This document shows positions 45,989 through 59,700 of a DNA stretch of 64,000 nucleotides, in pieces. Each line of letters starts with the position of its first letter. Position 1 is the first letter of the stretch. The stretch is from Hypoxylon rubiginosum. Lineage: Eukaryota; Ascomycota; Sordariomycetes; Xylariales; Hypoxylaceae. Position numbers and translations under genes: made by a program. The notes below the pieces were generated by a model. The model made no database searches, had not been told where the DNA came from, and worked only from the letters and a program-made list of their open reading frames with translations. The stretch spans positions 1,798,001 through 1,862,000 of the forward strand of contig CADCXA010000031.1 of assembly GCA_902806565.1 (NCBI GenBank), written 5' to 3'.

Positions 45989-46060
45989 CAGGGGTGTCCG
46001 CTCCGCTGTAAATTTACGCTAAACCGCCAAAGTGATAAAAGTGCCAAGTTCGTTAAATTT
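45989..46060 (+). mobile_element. hAT-like transposon terminus at the edge of the AT-rich block
   Basis: The sequence CAGGGGTGTCCGCTCCGC at 45989-46006 has the form of a hAT-superfamily 5' end. The next 60 bases still have normal GC (TTTACGCTAAACCGCC), then composition collapses to AT. This mirrors the 4.0-6.2 kb element, whose inverted repeats were also spared. The other terminus is not in the window, so assignment rests on the terminal sequence alone; the eight bases before it (TTAGAAGA) would be the duplicated target if correct. Confidence 0.45.
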
Positions 46061-49000
46061 GTTAAATTTATTAAACCTGTAAAATAAGTTAAAACTATAA
46101 TATATATAATTTCTATATTATATAAATATATTAGGTTTTTAATAAATTAATATATTTTATTAATTTAAATTATAAAAAATATATAATAATTAATTATAAT
46201 TATATTTAAACTTAAAATTAAGTTTATTATATTTATAAAATATTTATAATAATATTTAAATTATTATAAAATTATTATTAAGTTATTATTAAATTATTAT
46301 TAAATTATAATTAAATTATTATTAAATTATATTTAAATTATAATTAAATTAAGGTTTTTATATTATAAAATATATAAAATATTATATTAAAAATTTTTAA
46401 AGTTTTTAATTAAATTAATAGTTTTAATAATATAATTTATTATATATTAAGTAATAATTTTTTTACTTATTTTAATTTTAATATTTTAGTTATTATATAT
46501 TAAGATTTTTTAAACTTTTATTACTTAAATAAAATTATAAATTTATTTATTATTTTTAAAGTTTAAATAAAAAATATATAATTTTTATAGTTTAAATAAA
46601 AGGTTTAATTTATTAGTATTAAGAAAAATATAAATTAAATTTATTTATATATAAAGTTTTAATATTAAAATAATATAATAATTTTTTAGTTTATAATTTT
46701 ATTATTTAAATAATAAGTTTTATATATATATATAGTTAAATTTAAAAGTTATATATTAAAAAATTAATTAGTTTTTTTTTATAATTTATATAGTTTATTA
46801 GTTAAAGTAAATTAAAATTTTTATTATAATTTTAAGAATTTATTTAAAGATAATTAGTTATAAAAGCTTAGGATTTTAAAATATAAATTTATAAATATAA
46901 ATAAAATAATTATTATAAATAAATATTATTTATATTTAATTTATTTTTTATTTAAATAAATATTAAATAAAAAAAAGTATTAAATATTATATAAGATATT
47001 ATTATAAGGTATTTTATTAATAAAAATATTAATATTATAAAATAATAATATTATTATAAAATTATTTAAATAATAAAAAAAATTAAAATGTTATTATATA
47101 AAAAGTAATAAATTTAATACCTATAAATGTTTTTATATATATAAAAATAATAAATAAAAAAGCTTATTAAATAAAAAAACTTATTATATTTATTTTTAAT
47201 ATTTTTAATAATATAAGTATTTAATATTATTATTTTAAAAGTTATAATCTTTTAAATAATAAAAGCTAGGTTTTTATAATAAAACTTTAATTTTAATAAA
47301 TATAAAAGGTTTTTAAACTTATATATTAATATCGTGGTAATTAATATTTAAAAAACCTTAATTTTAAAAAAATTAATATAAATTATTATAAAAAATAAAT
47401 TAATAATAATTTAAATAATATTTTAGATTTTATATATTAAATATAAACTTATTAAAAAAAGCTTATAAAAATAGTTAAATTATTATTATATATGTTTTTA
47501 TAGTTTAATTTATAAGATATTTAAAATATATTTAAAATAAGATTTTTTTTTTATAATTTAAAGTAAATAATTTAATTATAACTTTATATATAACATATTT
47601 TTAAAAAGGTTTATAAAAACTAGATTATTTTTACTTATTATAATATTAAATATAATATAAAAAAAAACTTTTATTATAATAAATTAAAAAAAGTTATATA
47701 AGTTTTAAAAAACTAATAAAATTAAAACTTTTAATAAATAAAAATAATAATTCTTATTATTTAATATTTATTTATTTAGTATTTATTTATTTAAATATAT
47801 ATTTAAATATTAATATTTTAAATAATAAAATAATATTTAATAAGTTAAATAAATATTTATTTAAATAAAAAATAATTAATAATTAAAATAACTACTTTTA
47901 TTATTTTAGTGGCTTTATATTATAAATATATACTTAGGAGATAAGTAATTTATAATTATTATAAAAAATAATATATAAATTTTTAGTATTTTTTAAATTT
48001 ATTTTTTTATTTTTAAAATATTTAATAAGTAATTATATAATTATATTTATTTTATTTTTATTTGTTTTTTTATTTTATTTAGTTAAGCTATATATTATAT
48101 TATTTTATTATATAAAAACTTATTAAATGTTAATATTAACTCTTTTTTATTTTTTTTATATTATTTTAAATAGTTCTTTAAATTAATATATTTATTAAAA
48201 TATAAATAATTTTTATTTTTAATAAATTTTAATAAATATTACGTTAATTATTTATTATAAATTTGTTATATTTCTAAGGCTAAAAAATTATTAAAATTAT
48301 ATTTATATATTAGTTTTTTTAATTAATATGTTAATTTTAATAGCGAAAAATTAAAAGTTAAATTTATAATATAATTTTTTACTTTTATATTATTTAAATT
48401 TATTTAAAGTTTATTAATATAACTAGTAATTTTGTTTTTTTATTATTTAATAATATAAATATTTTATAAATAAATATACTAAGTTATTTCTTATTATAAT
48501 AGGTTTTTAAAAATAATATATATTATAATTTAAATATAAAATTAATATTTTTTAAATAAATTTAAATTATATAAATTTTTAAAATATTATTAATAATATA
48601 ATATTAATATTAATATTTAATAATATAAATATTAATTTACTTATAATCTAGTAATTAATTATATTAGTTTAAAGAAAAAACTATTATTATTTAATTTTTA
48701 TATTATATTAATTTATATAGAATTTATATAACTTTAAGATATATATATTTTATAAATATTTTATTTTTATTTTATTTATAAATTATATAGTTATTTAAAA
48801 CTTAGTTTATATAGTTAATTAATATTATATTTAAGTTATAAAAGAAGTTTTAATTTTATAATTTATATAAGTTATTTAAAGTTAAAATTTTAATATAATA
48901 ATTATTTTAAAATATTAATTAATTATATTTATAAGTAAATTATTAGATTTGTTAATATTATATTATATAATTTTATAAAAATAAGTATTAATATTTATAT

Positions 49001-49629
49001 AAATTTTAAATTTAATAAAATAAAGTTTTTAATATTTATTTATATTTTATAATTAATTTGGTTTTAAAACTAAAAAAAGTTTTTGTTTTTTATTATAATA
49101 AATTTTTTTTTAATTATATTAATAATTTATAGCTTTTAAATATATTTAAGTATATTTAAATTAAATTATACTTTTAAGGATAAGTTATTTTATAATTATA
49201 TATATTAATTTATATATTGGATTTTTTTTTATATTTATTAATATATTTAATTTAAGTTTATAATTATAATAAAATTTAATTATATTATTTTTATATTATT
49301 TATATTTAGTTAAATTAATAATTTTTTACTTTATATTATTTTTTAGATAAATTTTAATAAAAAAAATATAATTTATATTAATTTTTTTAGTAAGTTATAA
49401 ATAATTAAGAATAATTTTATTATGGAAATTTATATAAAAGAAATAGTTTTATATTTATTTTTTCACTTTTTTTTTATACTTTATTAAATTATATTATATT
49501 ATATTTTATTATATTAGTTTATATTAAAAAAAATATAATGTTAAGTTAATATTAAAATGTTTTTATATTAAATAATTAATAATTTTAAAATAAAGTAACC
49601 TTATTTTAAAAAATATAAATATATTTACC

Positions 49630-50640
49630 TAAATATTATTAATATTAATTTTATTTTTATTAAGTTTTTATTAGTTTAAATATTATTAAAAGGTTTATAT
49701 ATTTATATAAATATTATATTTTTATTAAAGTTTTTTAATAATTTTTTAATAAAATAATTAATTTTTTTAATATTATTAAATAATAATTTTTTTAAATTTA
49801 ATAAGGTTATATTAAATTAAATATTAATAAAAAGTTTATAAAATAATATAAATATAATAGTTTTTATAAAGTTTCTAAAAAATTATAATTTTAAATAATT
49901 AGTTTTTTTTATATTAATAAATAAGAATCTCTTTTTATTAATTAAAGTTACATTTAATTAAATATTATTTTAAAGTTTTTTAATTAATATAAATATTATA
50001 GTTTTATTATAATTTCTAAAAAATTATATTTTTAAGGAATTAATCCTTTTAATACTATTAAATAAAAATATTTTTAATTTAATTTAAGTTATATTTAATT
50101 AAATATCGCTTTAAAATTTTTTAATTAGTAAAAATATTATATTTTTATTATAATTTTTAAAGAATTATATTTTTAGATAATTAATCTTTTTAATACCATT
50201 AAATAAAAATAAGTTAGAATTTAATAAAATTATATTTATTTAAATATTAGTTAAAAGTTTATAAGTTAATATAAATATTATATTTTTATTTAAATTTTTA
50301 AATAATATTAAGTTTAAATAACTTTTTTTCCTGGTATTATTAAATAAGAATTTCCTTATATTTATTAAAATTACTTTTATTTAAATATAGTTTAAAAGTT
50401 TATAAAACTATATAAATGTTATATTTTTATTAAAATCTTTAAAAGATTTAAATTTTAATTAATTAATTTTAATAGTATTATTAAGTGATAATTTTTTTAA
50501 GTTTATTAAAATTATAATTATATTTAAATAAATATTATTAAAAGGTTTATATATTAATATAAATATTATATTTTTATTAAAGTTTCTAGCGGATTTTATT
50601 TTAAAATAAATGGTTTTATTAATATTATTAAGCGATTTAA
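49630..50640. repeat. degenerate tandem array, about 141-bp unit, about 7 copies
   Basis: The anchor ATATTATTAAATAA (variants ATACTATTAAATAA, ATACCATTAAATAA, GTATTATTAAATAA, GTATTATTAAGTGA) occurs at about 49771, 49911, 50052, 50193, 50333, 50474 and 50622, spacing 140-141 (last about 147). Between anchors the order of motifs is constant: TTAATAAxxTTATATT, AGTTTATAAA, ATATAAATATTATATTTTTA, AAxTTTxTAAA. Confidence 0.8.
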
Positions 50641-53589
50641 CTTTTATATAATTAAAAAATAATAAAAAATAATATATTAATATTTAAACTTTAAATATTT
50701 TAAATATAAAATATTAATTATATATTAATAATATTAAATTATATATAAATTAATTTACTAATTATTTTATTAAAAAACCTTATTTATTTTAGTTTATTTT
50801 ATATATTATATATTATTATTTATTTTTTTTTATAAGTTACTTTTTATTTTTTATAAATATAAAACTTTAAAAAAATTTTAAGTTTTAATTAGTTTTATTT
50901 TTTTTTTATATTAATTAAATTATTATAATAAATATAATAAATAATTATATAAATAATAACTATTAGATTTTACCCTAGATTTTAAATAATATATAATATT
51001 TATAAAATACTTTTTTAATAAGGTTTTTAATGTTAAAAAATCTTTATATTAATATTAATAATATAGTAAAATATATTTTATTAAATAACTTAAAAAAGTA
51101 GATAATTAAATATGTAAAATTAACTACAAGAAATTTTCTTAACGATTTATTAAATTTAATTAACAAATTAATATTTTTAAATAACTAGTTTTAATATTTA
51201 TAAAGTAAAATAAAAATATTTTTAACGTGTGTTAAATTTATAAATTTAATTAACTTAAAAGATTAATTAAAAAATATAAACAAGTTTTTATTTTATATTA
51301 ATAAGTTTTTTATTAATATTAATTTTACGATTAAATATATAAAATAGTTTTTTAATATTATTATAAATTAGTTTAAATTTTTTTATTAATTTAAATAAAT
51401 TTACTTATTATTAGTTTTTTAGGAAATTAAAGTAATAGATTTTTATTATTATTTTATTATTTTATAATTTTTAAAGATTATATTTAAGGTTTTTAATAAA
51501 ATTTTAAAGTTTAAAAAATAATATATTAAATATTTTTATTAATTATTACTATATAGTAAAAAAGAATTTTTTAGGTTTTAATAAGTTAATATAATAAGTT
51601 GTTTTTAATTATATTAAAAAAGATATTTTTAATATATATTTAACGTTAAAATGTTTATTTATATTCCTAGTTATAATAAACAGTTTATTTTAATATAAAC
51701 CGTTAAAAATTTCTTATTTAAAAGGTTATAAATTAAAAATTTACCTTTTATTATAATATAAATAAAATCCTTTTTAACAGCTTAAAATAAGAATATATTT
51801 TTTATTATAATAAAAACGGAATTTTTATTAACAATTTAAATTAAATTATTACTTTTTTTTAATAATAAAAAATCTTTTTTATAAATTCTTTAATATTATT
51901 TTTAAACTTATTTAATTAAGTTATATACTTTTAATTAATTATAATTATATATATTAGTTTTTATATATTAATTTTTTATATATTTTTTAATTTATATTTA
52001 ATTTATTTTAAAAGTTATTTAAATATTAATATGTTATATATATTATTATTAGTTTATTAAAAAAGTAAAATATTATATAATAATTTTATATTTAAAAAAA
52101 GCATTTTTACTTAGATAATTAATAAAATACAATTAATTAAAATAAGTAAAACTATTAATTACTGGCTTTTTAATTTTACTTTTTTAATTTTAAATATATA
52201 TAATTTCTTATTTTTAATATAATAGTTTTATAAATAAAAATATATAACTTAATAAGTTATTATATAATATAAATAACCTGGTTATTTTTTAATTATAATA
52301 AGAAACTATTTATAAAAAAATATAAAAAAAAATAAAAAAAAGTAGTTATTATTTTTATTAAACCTTTTTAATTATATAAGTACTAATTTTTTTATATTAT
52401 ATTTTTATTTATAATAATTTTAATATTTTTATTTTTTATGGTGTTTTTATATTAAAATTATTATTTAAAAGATAATTAATAAATAATACTTAGTGAATAT
52501 AAATATTAATTAAATTATTTTTATAAAAATATTTATAAATTTTTTAACGAAGGTTTTTATTTAATATATTTATATTATTATTTATAATTTTATATTATAG
52601 TTATTAATTAATAAAAAAAAACATATAAGTAATATATTATATTTAATATTTAGTTTAATATATTTATTATATTTTATATTATAAATAATATAAATGATAT
52701 AATTTATATAATAAATTTAAATATATTTATATAACTTTTTATTAATTTATAAAAAAATAAAATAATCTAAAATATATTAATTAAAAATACGTTAATTAAA
52801 AATATATTAAACGGAAATATATTATAATATAACCATTTTAAAAATTTTAATATTACTAATAAAAATACCGTATATATATTTAATATTTTAAAAGAAAAAA
52901 TAATTATATATAAAAAAATAAAATATTTAATATATAACCGGTTTTAAAATTAAATAACTTTATAAATAAAAATTATTTTTTATATTTTTTTTATTATAAG
53001 AATTAATAAGAAAATATTATATATACCAGTTTATAAAATAGTTAATAATAAGTTTATATAATTTATATAATTTTTTATTTAATTAATATATAAATTTTAA
53101 TAAAATATTAAGTTTAAGTTTTTTTTAAAAATAATAATTAATTTATATATTATTAGTTTTATAATAATATTTATTATAAATTTAATTTTAAATTACTTTT
53201 TTATTTTTAAAAAGTTAAATATTTTTAGTTTATTTAACACTTTTAAATTTAAGCTAAAAAACGTTTTTATATAATGGAATTTTCTAATTATAAATTAATA
53301 ATATTTAATGATTTTTATAATAAAAATATAATATTTTAATTTAAAATAATAAATATAAAAAAAATTTTTTTTAAAGCTTATATAATAATATATAAAAAAA
53401 AGTAAGAAATTTTAAAATAAGTTATTATATAGTTATTAGTTTTAAACTTATTTTTACTAAAAATAAAATAAGTTTTTTAAAATAAATAAAAACGTTAAAA
53501 GTTTTTTATATTAAAACTATTATTTATATTATTTTTTTATTAAAAAAAAAGGTTTATTTTATTATTAGTTTTATATTATTAATAAATTT

Positions 53590-53765
53590 ATAAATAAGTA
53601 AAAAAGGTAAAGAAAAAAGTAAAAAAAAAGGTAAAGAAAAAGGTAAAAAAAAAGGTAAAAAAAAAGGTGAAAAAGGAGGTAAAAAAAAAAATAAAAAAAA
53701 AGGTAAAAAAAAAGGTAAAAAAGGAGATAAAAAAAAAATTAAAAAAGAAAATAAAGAAAAAAAAA
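53590..53765. repeat. polypurine GGTAAAAAA-type repeat
   Basis: About 175 bp of AAAAAAGGTAAAG / GGTAAAAAAAAA units with hardly any pyrimidine other than the T of GGT. In one plus-strand frame it would read as Lys-Lys-Lys-Gly repeats. Confidence 0.8.
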
Positions 53766-55540
53766 CGTTTATTTATTTATAGTCAGTAAAGGAATAAAAT
53801 ATAAGATTAAGTATTTTTATTAAAGATTTATTTATTAAAAAATCCTTTTTTAAAATATTTATATTAATTAATTATTTATAGTTTTATAAAAAATTTACTT
53901 AAAAATATAAAGCTGTTTAGTTATTTATTAAGCTTATTAATTTAATTATAAGCGATTATTTTATAATTAAATATAAAATTTTTATTATATTAAAAAACCG
54001 GATTTAATATAAAAACCTTTTTATATTAATTAGTTAAATTAATAATAGTTTATAATATAATTTAACTTTAAATTATAAATATAATATTTAATAATATTAA
54101 ACGTTAGGTTTTTTTTTAGTGTGATTATTTTATTTATATATAAAAACATAATATAAAAAAAAATTACCAGCTTATATTTATATATATTTATTAAACTTTT
54201 AAATATTAATAATTAAAATATACTTTTTTTTTAGTTTAATAAACCATTTTATTTATTATATAATAATATAAGATATATTAGTTTTATAAAACTATTAATT
54301 TTATTTATATAAAGTTTATATTATAATAATAAATTACTATATAATTTCTTAATTTAAAATAAAAAAAAATAGTTATATTAATAAGTATTAATTAATTTTA
54401 AAAATTAAAAGTTTAAATTAATTTATATAGTATTTATTTAAGTTAAATATAATAAAAATAATAATAAAAACAGCGGTAATAAAAGTGGCGGTAATAAATA
54501 TAATAAGGATAATAAAATTAAAAGTAAAATAATTAAAAATAAAAAAACTAAATATAAAAAAACTAAAAATAAGTAGTTAATTAAAGTTAAAGCTTAGTTA
54601 TAAAGCTATTAATAAAAACTTACTAGGAATTAATTTTTAATTTATATTTATATAAATAAGTTATATAATTAATTACTTAAAATATTATAATTTTATTTTT
54701 ATTTTATTTTATTTTCTGGATTTTTTTTATTATATTTTTTATTAAAAAAATATAAATTTGTTTAATTTACTTAAGTATTTAAAATATAATTTATTTAATA
54801 TTAAAATAATAAAAGTAATTAAAGAATTATATTAAAAATTATATATAAATATATATAAAATAATATAAAAAATAATATATAAAATTATATAAAATAATAT
54901 AATAAATAATATAAGTGATATTAAGATAAAGCTATTTATAATAATTATAAAATAAATGTTTTTTAATTTATTTAAATTTTTTATTTATTATTTATAGATA
55001 TTTATAAAAAATATAAAGTTTTAAGTTATTTTTTTATAGTTTTTATAACTTTTAAATATTTTTAAAAATATCCCTTTTTTTTTATATAAATTAAGTTATA
55101 TATTTTAAGTTTAAAATAATTATTTTATATATTTAAATAAGTTTTTTATATTTAATAAAAAGTGTGTTATAAAAATCCAGGCTTAATAATTTAAAAAAAT
55201 AATTAAGTTTTATTTTTATAATAAATATTTTTAATATTAATAAATATAATATATATATATATATTTATTAGTTAAATTATTAATTATTAATATTATTTAT
55301 AGAAAATCTTTAATTAAAGTATTGCTTTTTAACGCTTAAAAAAACTATAAATTAACAGTAAATATATTTATTTTATTGTTTATTAAGTGTGTTATATTAT
55401 TTATATTTTTATTTATATTATATATTAAAATTTAATTATTATTAATAAAAGATATTATTTTATTTATAATGTTGTTAATTGTATTTTTAGCTTTTTAAAG
55501 CGTGTATTTATTTATTTATTTAATATTATAATTTTATTTA

Positions 55541-55672
55541 TAATATAATTATTTAAAACTTAAAATTTATTTATTATATAATAGTTTATAGTTTTAATAT
55601 AAGTGTTTATAACTTTAATATAATTATTTAAAACTTAAAACTTATTTATTATATAATAATTTATAGCTTTAA
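55541..55672. repeat. direct repeat, 76-bp offset, two copies
   Basis: A segment of about 55 bp starting TAATATAATTATTTAAAACT at 55541 recurs at 55617 with only a few differences (mostly transitions). Confidence 0.75.
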
Positions 55673-57889
55673 ATTTATTAATTAATTAATTATAATTTTA
55701 AATAAATATTATATATATTTATATTTTATATTTATATATTTAAAATTTATATTTAATTATTTATAATATAAAGTATATTTAAAATTTTATTATTTTACTA
55801 TATAATAAATAAGTTAATATATTTTATAAATTCTTATAATAAAACTTAATAATTATTTATTATAATAATAAAATTTAATTAATTATTAATATTTATTATA
55901 AAAATAAAATAAAAAAAATATAAGTTTAATTTAAAATAAAATATTTAAAGAAAAAATTTATAATATTAACTAAAAAAAGAAAAAGTTTTTATTATATTTT
56001 ATATATTTATTTAATAATTTAATTTAATATAAATATATAAATATAATTTAGTGGGGTTATATTTTTTTATATATTTATTTTAATTTAATTAGTTATTTTT
56101 ATTATTAAAAATATAATAAATATTTTTTTATAATTTAGAAAATGTAAAAATTATTTATTTTTTATTGTTAAAGTTTTATAATTTATAAATTTATTTTTTT
56201 TCTAAGATATATATTAACGTTTAAGGTTTAATTAATTATATAAATATAATTAAAAAAATATTATTATACGTGGGATTTTATATATATAATATAATATATT
56301 AAATATTATTATAAAATAAATTACTTTTTAAAAAAAAAAAAAAGTTAATTAATTATTTTATAATTATATAAAAAGTGAAAAATTTAAAAAATATTTAATA
56401 ATTATAAATATATTATTATAATATAAAAATATATGTTTAAAATAAAACTGTTGTTTTTAAATAAAGTTTTTATTAATATATAATATTATTAGAAAAGTTT
56501 ATAAAAAAAATAAATATATTAATATATTTATAACTTTATATATTTTTAAATTAATTAATCTTGTTTTTTTAAACTTTAATATAGAAAATAATATAGATAT
56601 TTTTAATTAATTAATATTATAATAAGAAAAATAAATATATTAATTAAAGTTTAATTACTTGGTTTTTATTTTTAATAAAGTTATAATTTTAATAAGTGTT
56701 AATTATTTTTATTTTTAATTTTAAGGTATTTCTTTTTTTTTTTTATAGTTATATTAGTAAAAGATATTATATAATTATTAAATATTTTATATTTAAGCTT
56801 TATTATTTAATTATATTATTAATTTATTATATAACTTTATTTTTATTAAATTTTATTATATTTATTGGTTTTTCCTAGCTTTTATAAGATTTTTTTAAAT
56901 ATTTTTTTAGTTTTTTAATGTTAGTAATATTTTAATTAATTATTGTTTTTTTCATTTTATTTTATATTATTAATACGAAATAAGTTATCGCGCTTATTTT
57001 ATTAATTAGCTTAACCTTTTAGATTTTTTATTATATTTTTTATTATTATAAAAATATTTAATTTTTATTTTTAAAAGTTATATTTTTAGTTTAAAATATA
57101 AAAATTTATATGTTTTTTAACATTTTATAATTTTAATATATAAAAGATTATAAGTATATATTTTATTTTAATTACATTTATAAAAATGTTTTTTTTTACT
57201 AGTTATAAAGTTTTTTTAAATTGTAATTTTTTTATAATAAAAAAAAAATTTATTATTTAAAAGATTATATAGTTTAAAAGATAAAAATAATTTGTTTTTT
57301 TTAAAAAGATTATATAATATATTAAAAAAGTTTAATTTATTTTTTATTAAAAAATTATATAGTTTAAATAAGGTTAATTTATTTATTATAAAAAGATTAA
57401 AAAAAACTAACTTATTTTTTAATAAAAGATTATATAGTTTAAATAAAATTAATTTATATTTTATAAAAAAACTTTAATTAATTAAGTTAATAATAAAACC
57501 TTAATCTTAAAAATTAAAAAAACTTTATAAGGTATAAATAACTTAATATATAAATTAAAAATTAAATATTATTATTTTAATATATATTAATATATATAAA
57601 ATATATTATAGTATTTTATTTTAATTTATTTAACTGGATTACGTATTTTATCTTTTTAAATTTATAGTGTTTTAAATATTTAAAATATTTATATTATATT
57701 ATTTAATATTATTTTAAAATGTTGGTTTGGTTTTATTTTTTTTTAAATATAAAAACATTTAATATATAATTTAAAAATAATATTTTTTCTAAAATTAGTT
57801 ATATATTAATAAGTTTTTTTTTAATAATGTTATTTTTATTATTATTACTTAAGTTAAACTAAAAATTAACCATCGTTTTATTATTATTT

Positions 57890-58040
57890 AAAAAAAAGTT
57901 ATCCGTTTTATTTAAATATAGTATATTTAATTTAAAATTTAATAAAAAACTTTTTATTTTATTTAAATATAATATATTTAATTTAAAGTTTAAGAAAAAA
58001 CTTTTTATTTTATTATTTAATGATTATTTTTTTATTTTAT
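57890..58040. repeat. degenerate tandem repeat, about 57-58-bp unit
   Basis: The stretch TTTTATTTAAATATA with following ATATTTAATTTAAA recurs near 57908 and 57965, with a third weaker copy after 58004, each preceded by AAAAAACTTTTT or a close variant. Confidence 0.6.
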
Positions 58041-59249
58041 TATTTAATAATAAATTTCTTTTTATATTATTTAATAATATAATTAAAGTTTAAAATATTA
58101 AATTTTTATTTTTTTAGTATATTTTATTTTTTTAGTATATTATAATTTTTAAATTTATTATAAAGTAAATTAAATATATAAAAAAAGTATAAAAGTTTAA
58201 TATAAATAAAGTATTTAATATTTTTTTTTAATAATTAAAACTTAAATTTAATAATATTGTTTTTAATAATAAGTTTTTTAATAAAAATAATTATAATATG
58301 TTGGTGGTAATTTTAAATATTATTATAAAAATTAAATAAATATATAATTAATTTAAAAAGTTATTATTAAAAATATATTATAAGATAAAGGTAATTAAAT
58401 TTAAAAAAATAATATTAATTAAAAAATTTATATTTAAAGAATTTAAGTTAAATAATAATTTAAATTAAATAAGTAATTAATAAAAAAGGTAAAATAAAAA
58501 TATAAAAATAAATATTATAATAAAAGAAGTTATTATTTAAAAAACTTATTAAAATATAATATTTAATAATTATATTTATATAAATTAAGGTTTAATTAAA
58601 AAGGTTTTAAATTTACTTATATTTAAATGTATTTTTTTTTTTAATAAAATCACTAAAAAGATATAGTTTAATTTATAGAAATTTTTTATATTAATACTTA
58701 ATATTATTTTAAAATTACTAGTATATAAAGTTATAATATATATATTATAATTAAAATTTAATAAAAATAATATATTTATATATATATTTATTAAAATTAT
58801 ATATAATAAAAAAGTTTTATTTATTTAGTTTTTTATAAAGTTAAAAAATAATAGTTTTAATAAGTGTTTTATTAATTAAATTAAAAAAATTAAATTATTA
58901 CCAGTTTAATAATATATATTAATTTAATAAAAATATTTAATAATTAACTATAAAATATATTAAACGTTAATAAATTTAAATTAAATATTACTATATTTAG
59001 TTTTATTTTTAATAAAATAAATACACGCTTTTATATCGTGTAATAATAAATATAAAATAATATTACTTTTTTTTATATTTATTATATTAATATTTTTATT
59101 TTAATAAAAAAAAAAAATATAAGAATTTATATATAATAATCCTTAATATTACTTATTAAATAAAAAAAAAAGCCGTATTTTATTAATAGTTATTAATTAT
59201 ATAATAATATTATAAATAATAGTTAATATTTTATTAATATTATTTTTTT

Positions 59250-59700
59250 TATTATAATATAAAAAACATTTCTATAAAAATAACTAAATATTTTAACTTT
59301 AATTTTTATCGGCTTTAAATAAGTTTTTTACCTTATTATAAAATTTAACTTTTATAAAAAAACAGCTAGTAAAATATTTTTATAAAAATATATAAATATT
59401 TTAATTTTTATTATTTATAAATAAGTTATTTTATTTATTATAAGGTTTAACTTTTATTAAATTATAATTAATAAAACATTTTTTTAAACATTTATTAATA
59501 TCTTTATTTTTAATAATTAAAAATAAGTTATATCGCTTATTATAAAGTTTAATTTCTATAAACTTAATAATATTATTATTTAAATAATAAAAAAAACGTT
59601 TTTTTAAAAATATATTAACATTTTAATTTTAATTATTTATAAGTAAAAAGCTAGGTTTAATTATTATAAATAAACGTTAAATATCTAGCCGTTTATAAAA
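59250..59700. repeat. degenerate tandem repeat, about 102-bp unit, about 4 copies
   Basis: Anchors TTATTATAAAATTTAAC, TTATTATAAGGTTTAAC and TTATTATAAAGTTTAAT lie near 59333, 59436 and 59538; each is followed by an A-C-A-TTTTT-TAAA block and AATAAGT. A more decayed copy precedes and another follows. Confidence 0.65.

Noticed and set aside
56696..56878. 60-codon hydrophobic frame in the AT desert
   Set aside because: Made of Phe/Ile/Leu/Tyr codons expected from AT-only DNA; no stop-free stretch longer than composition predicts.
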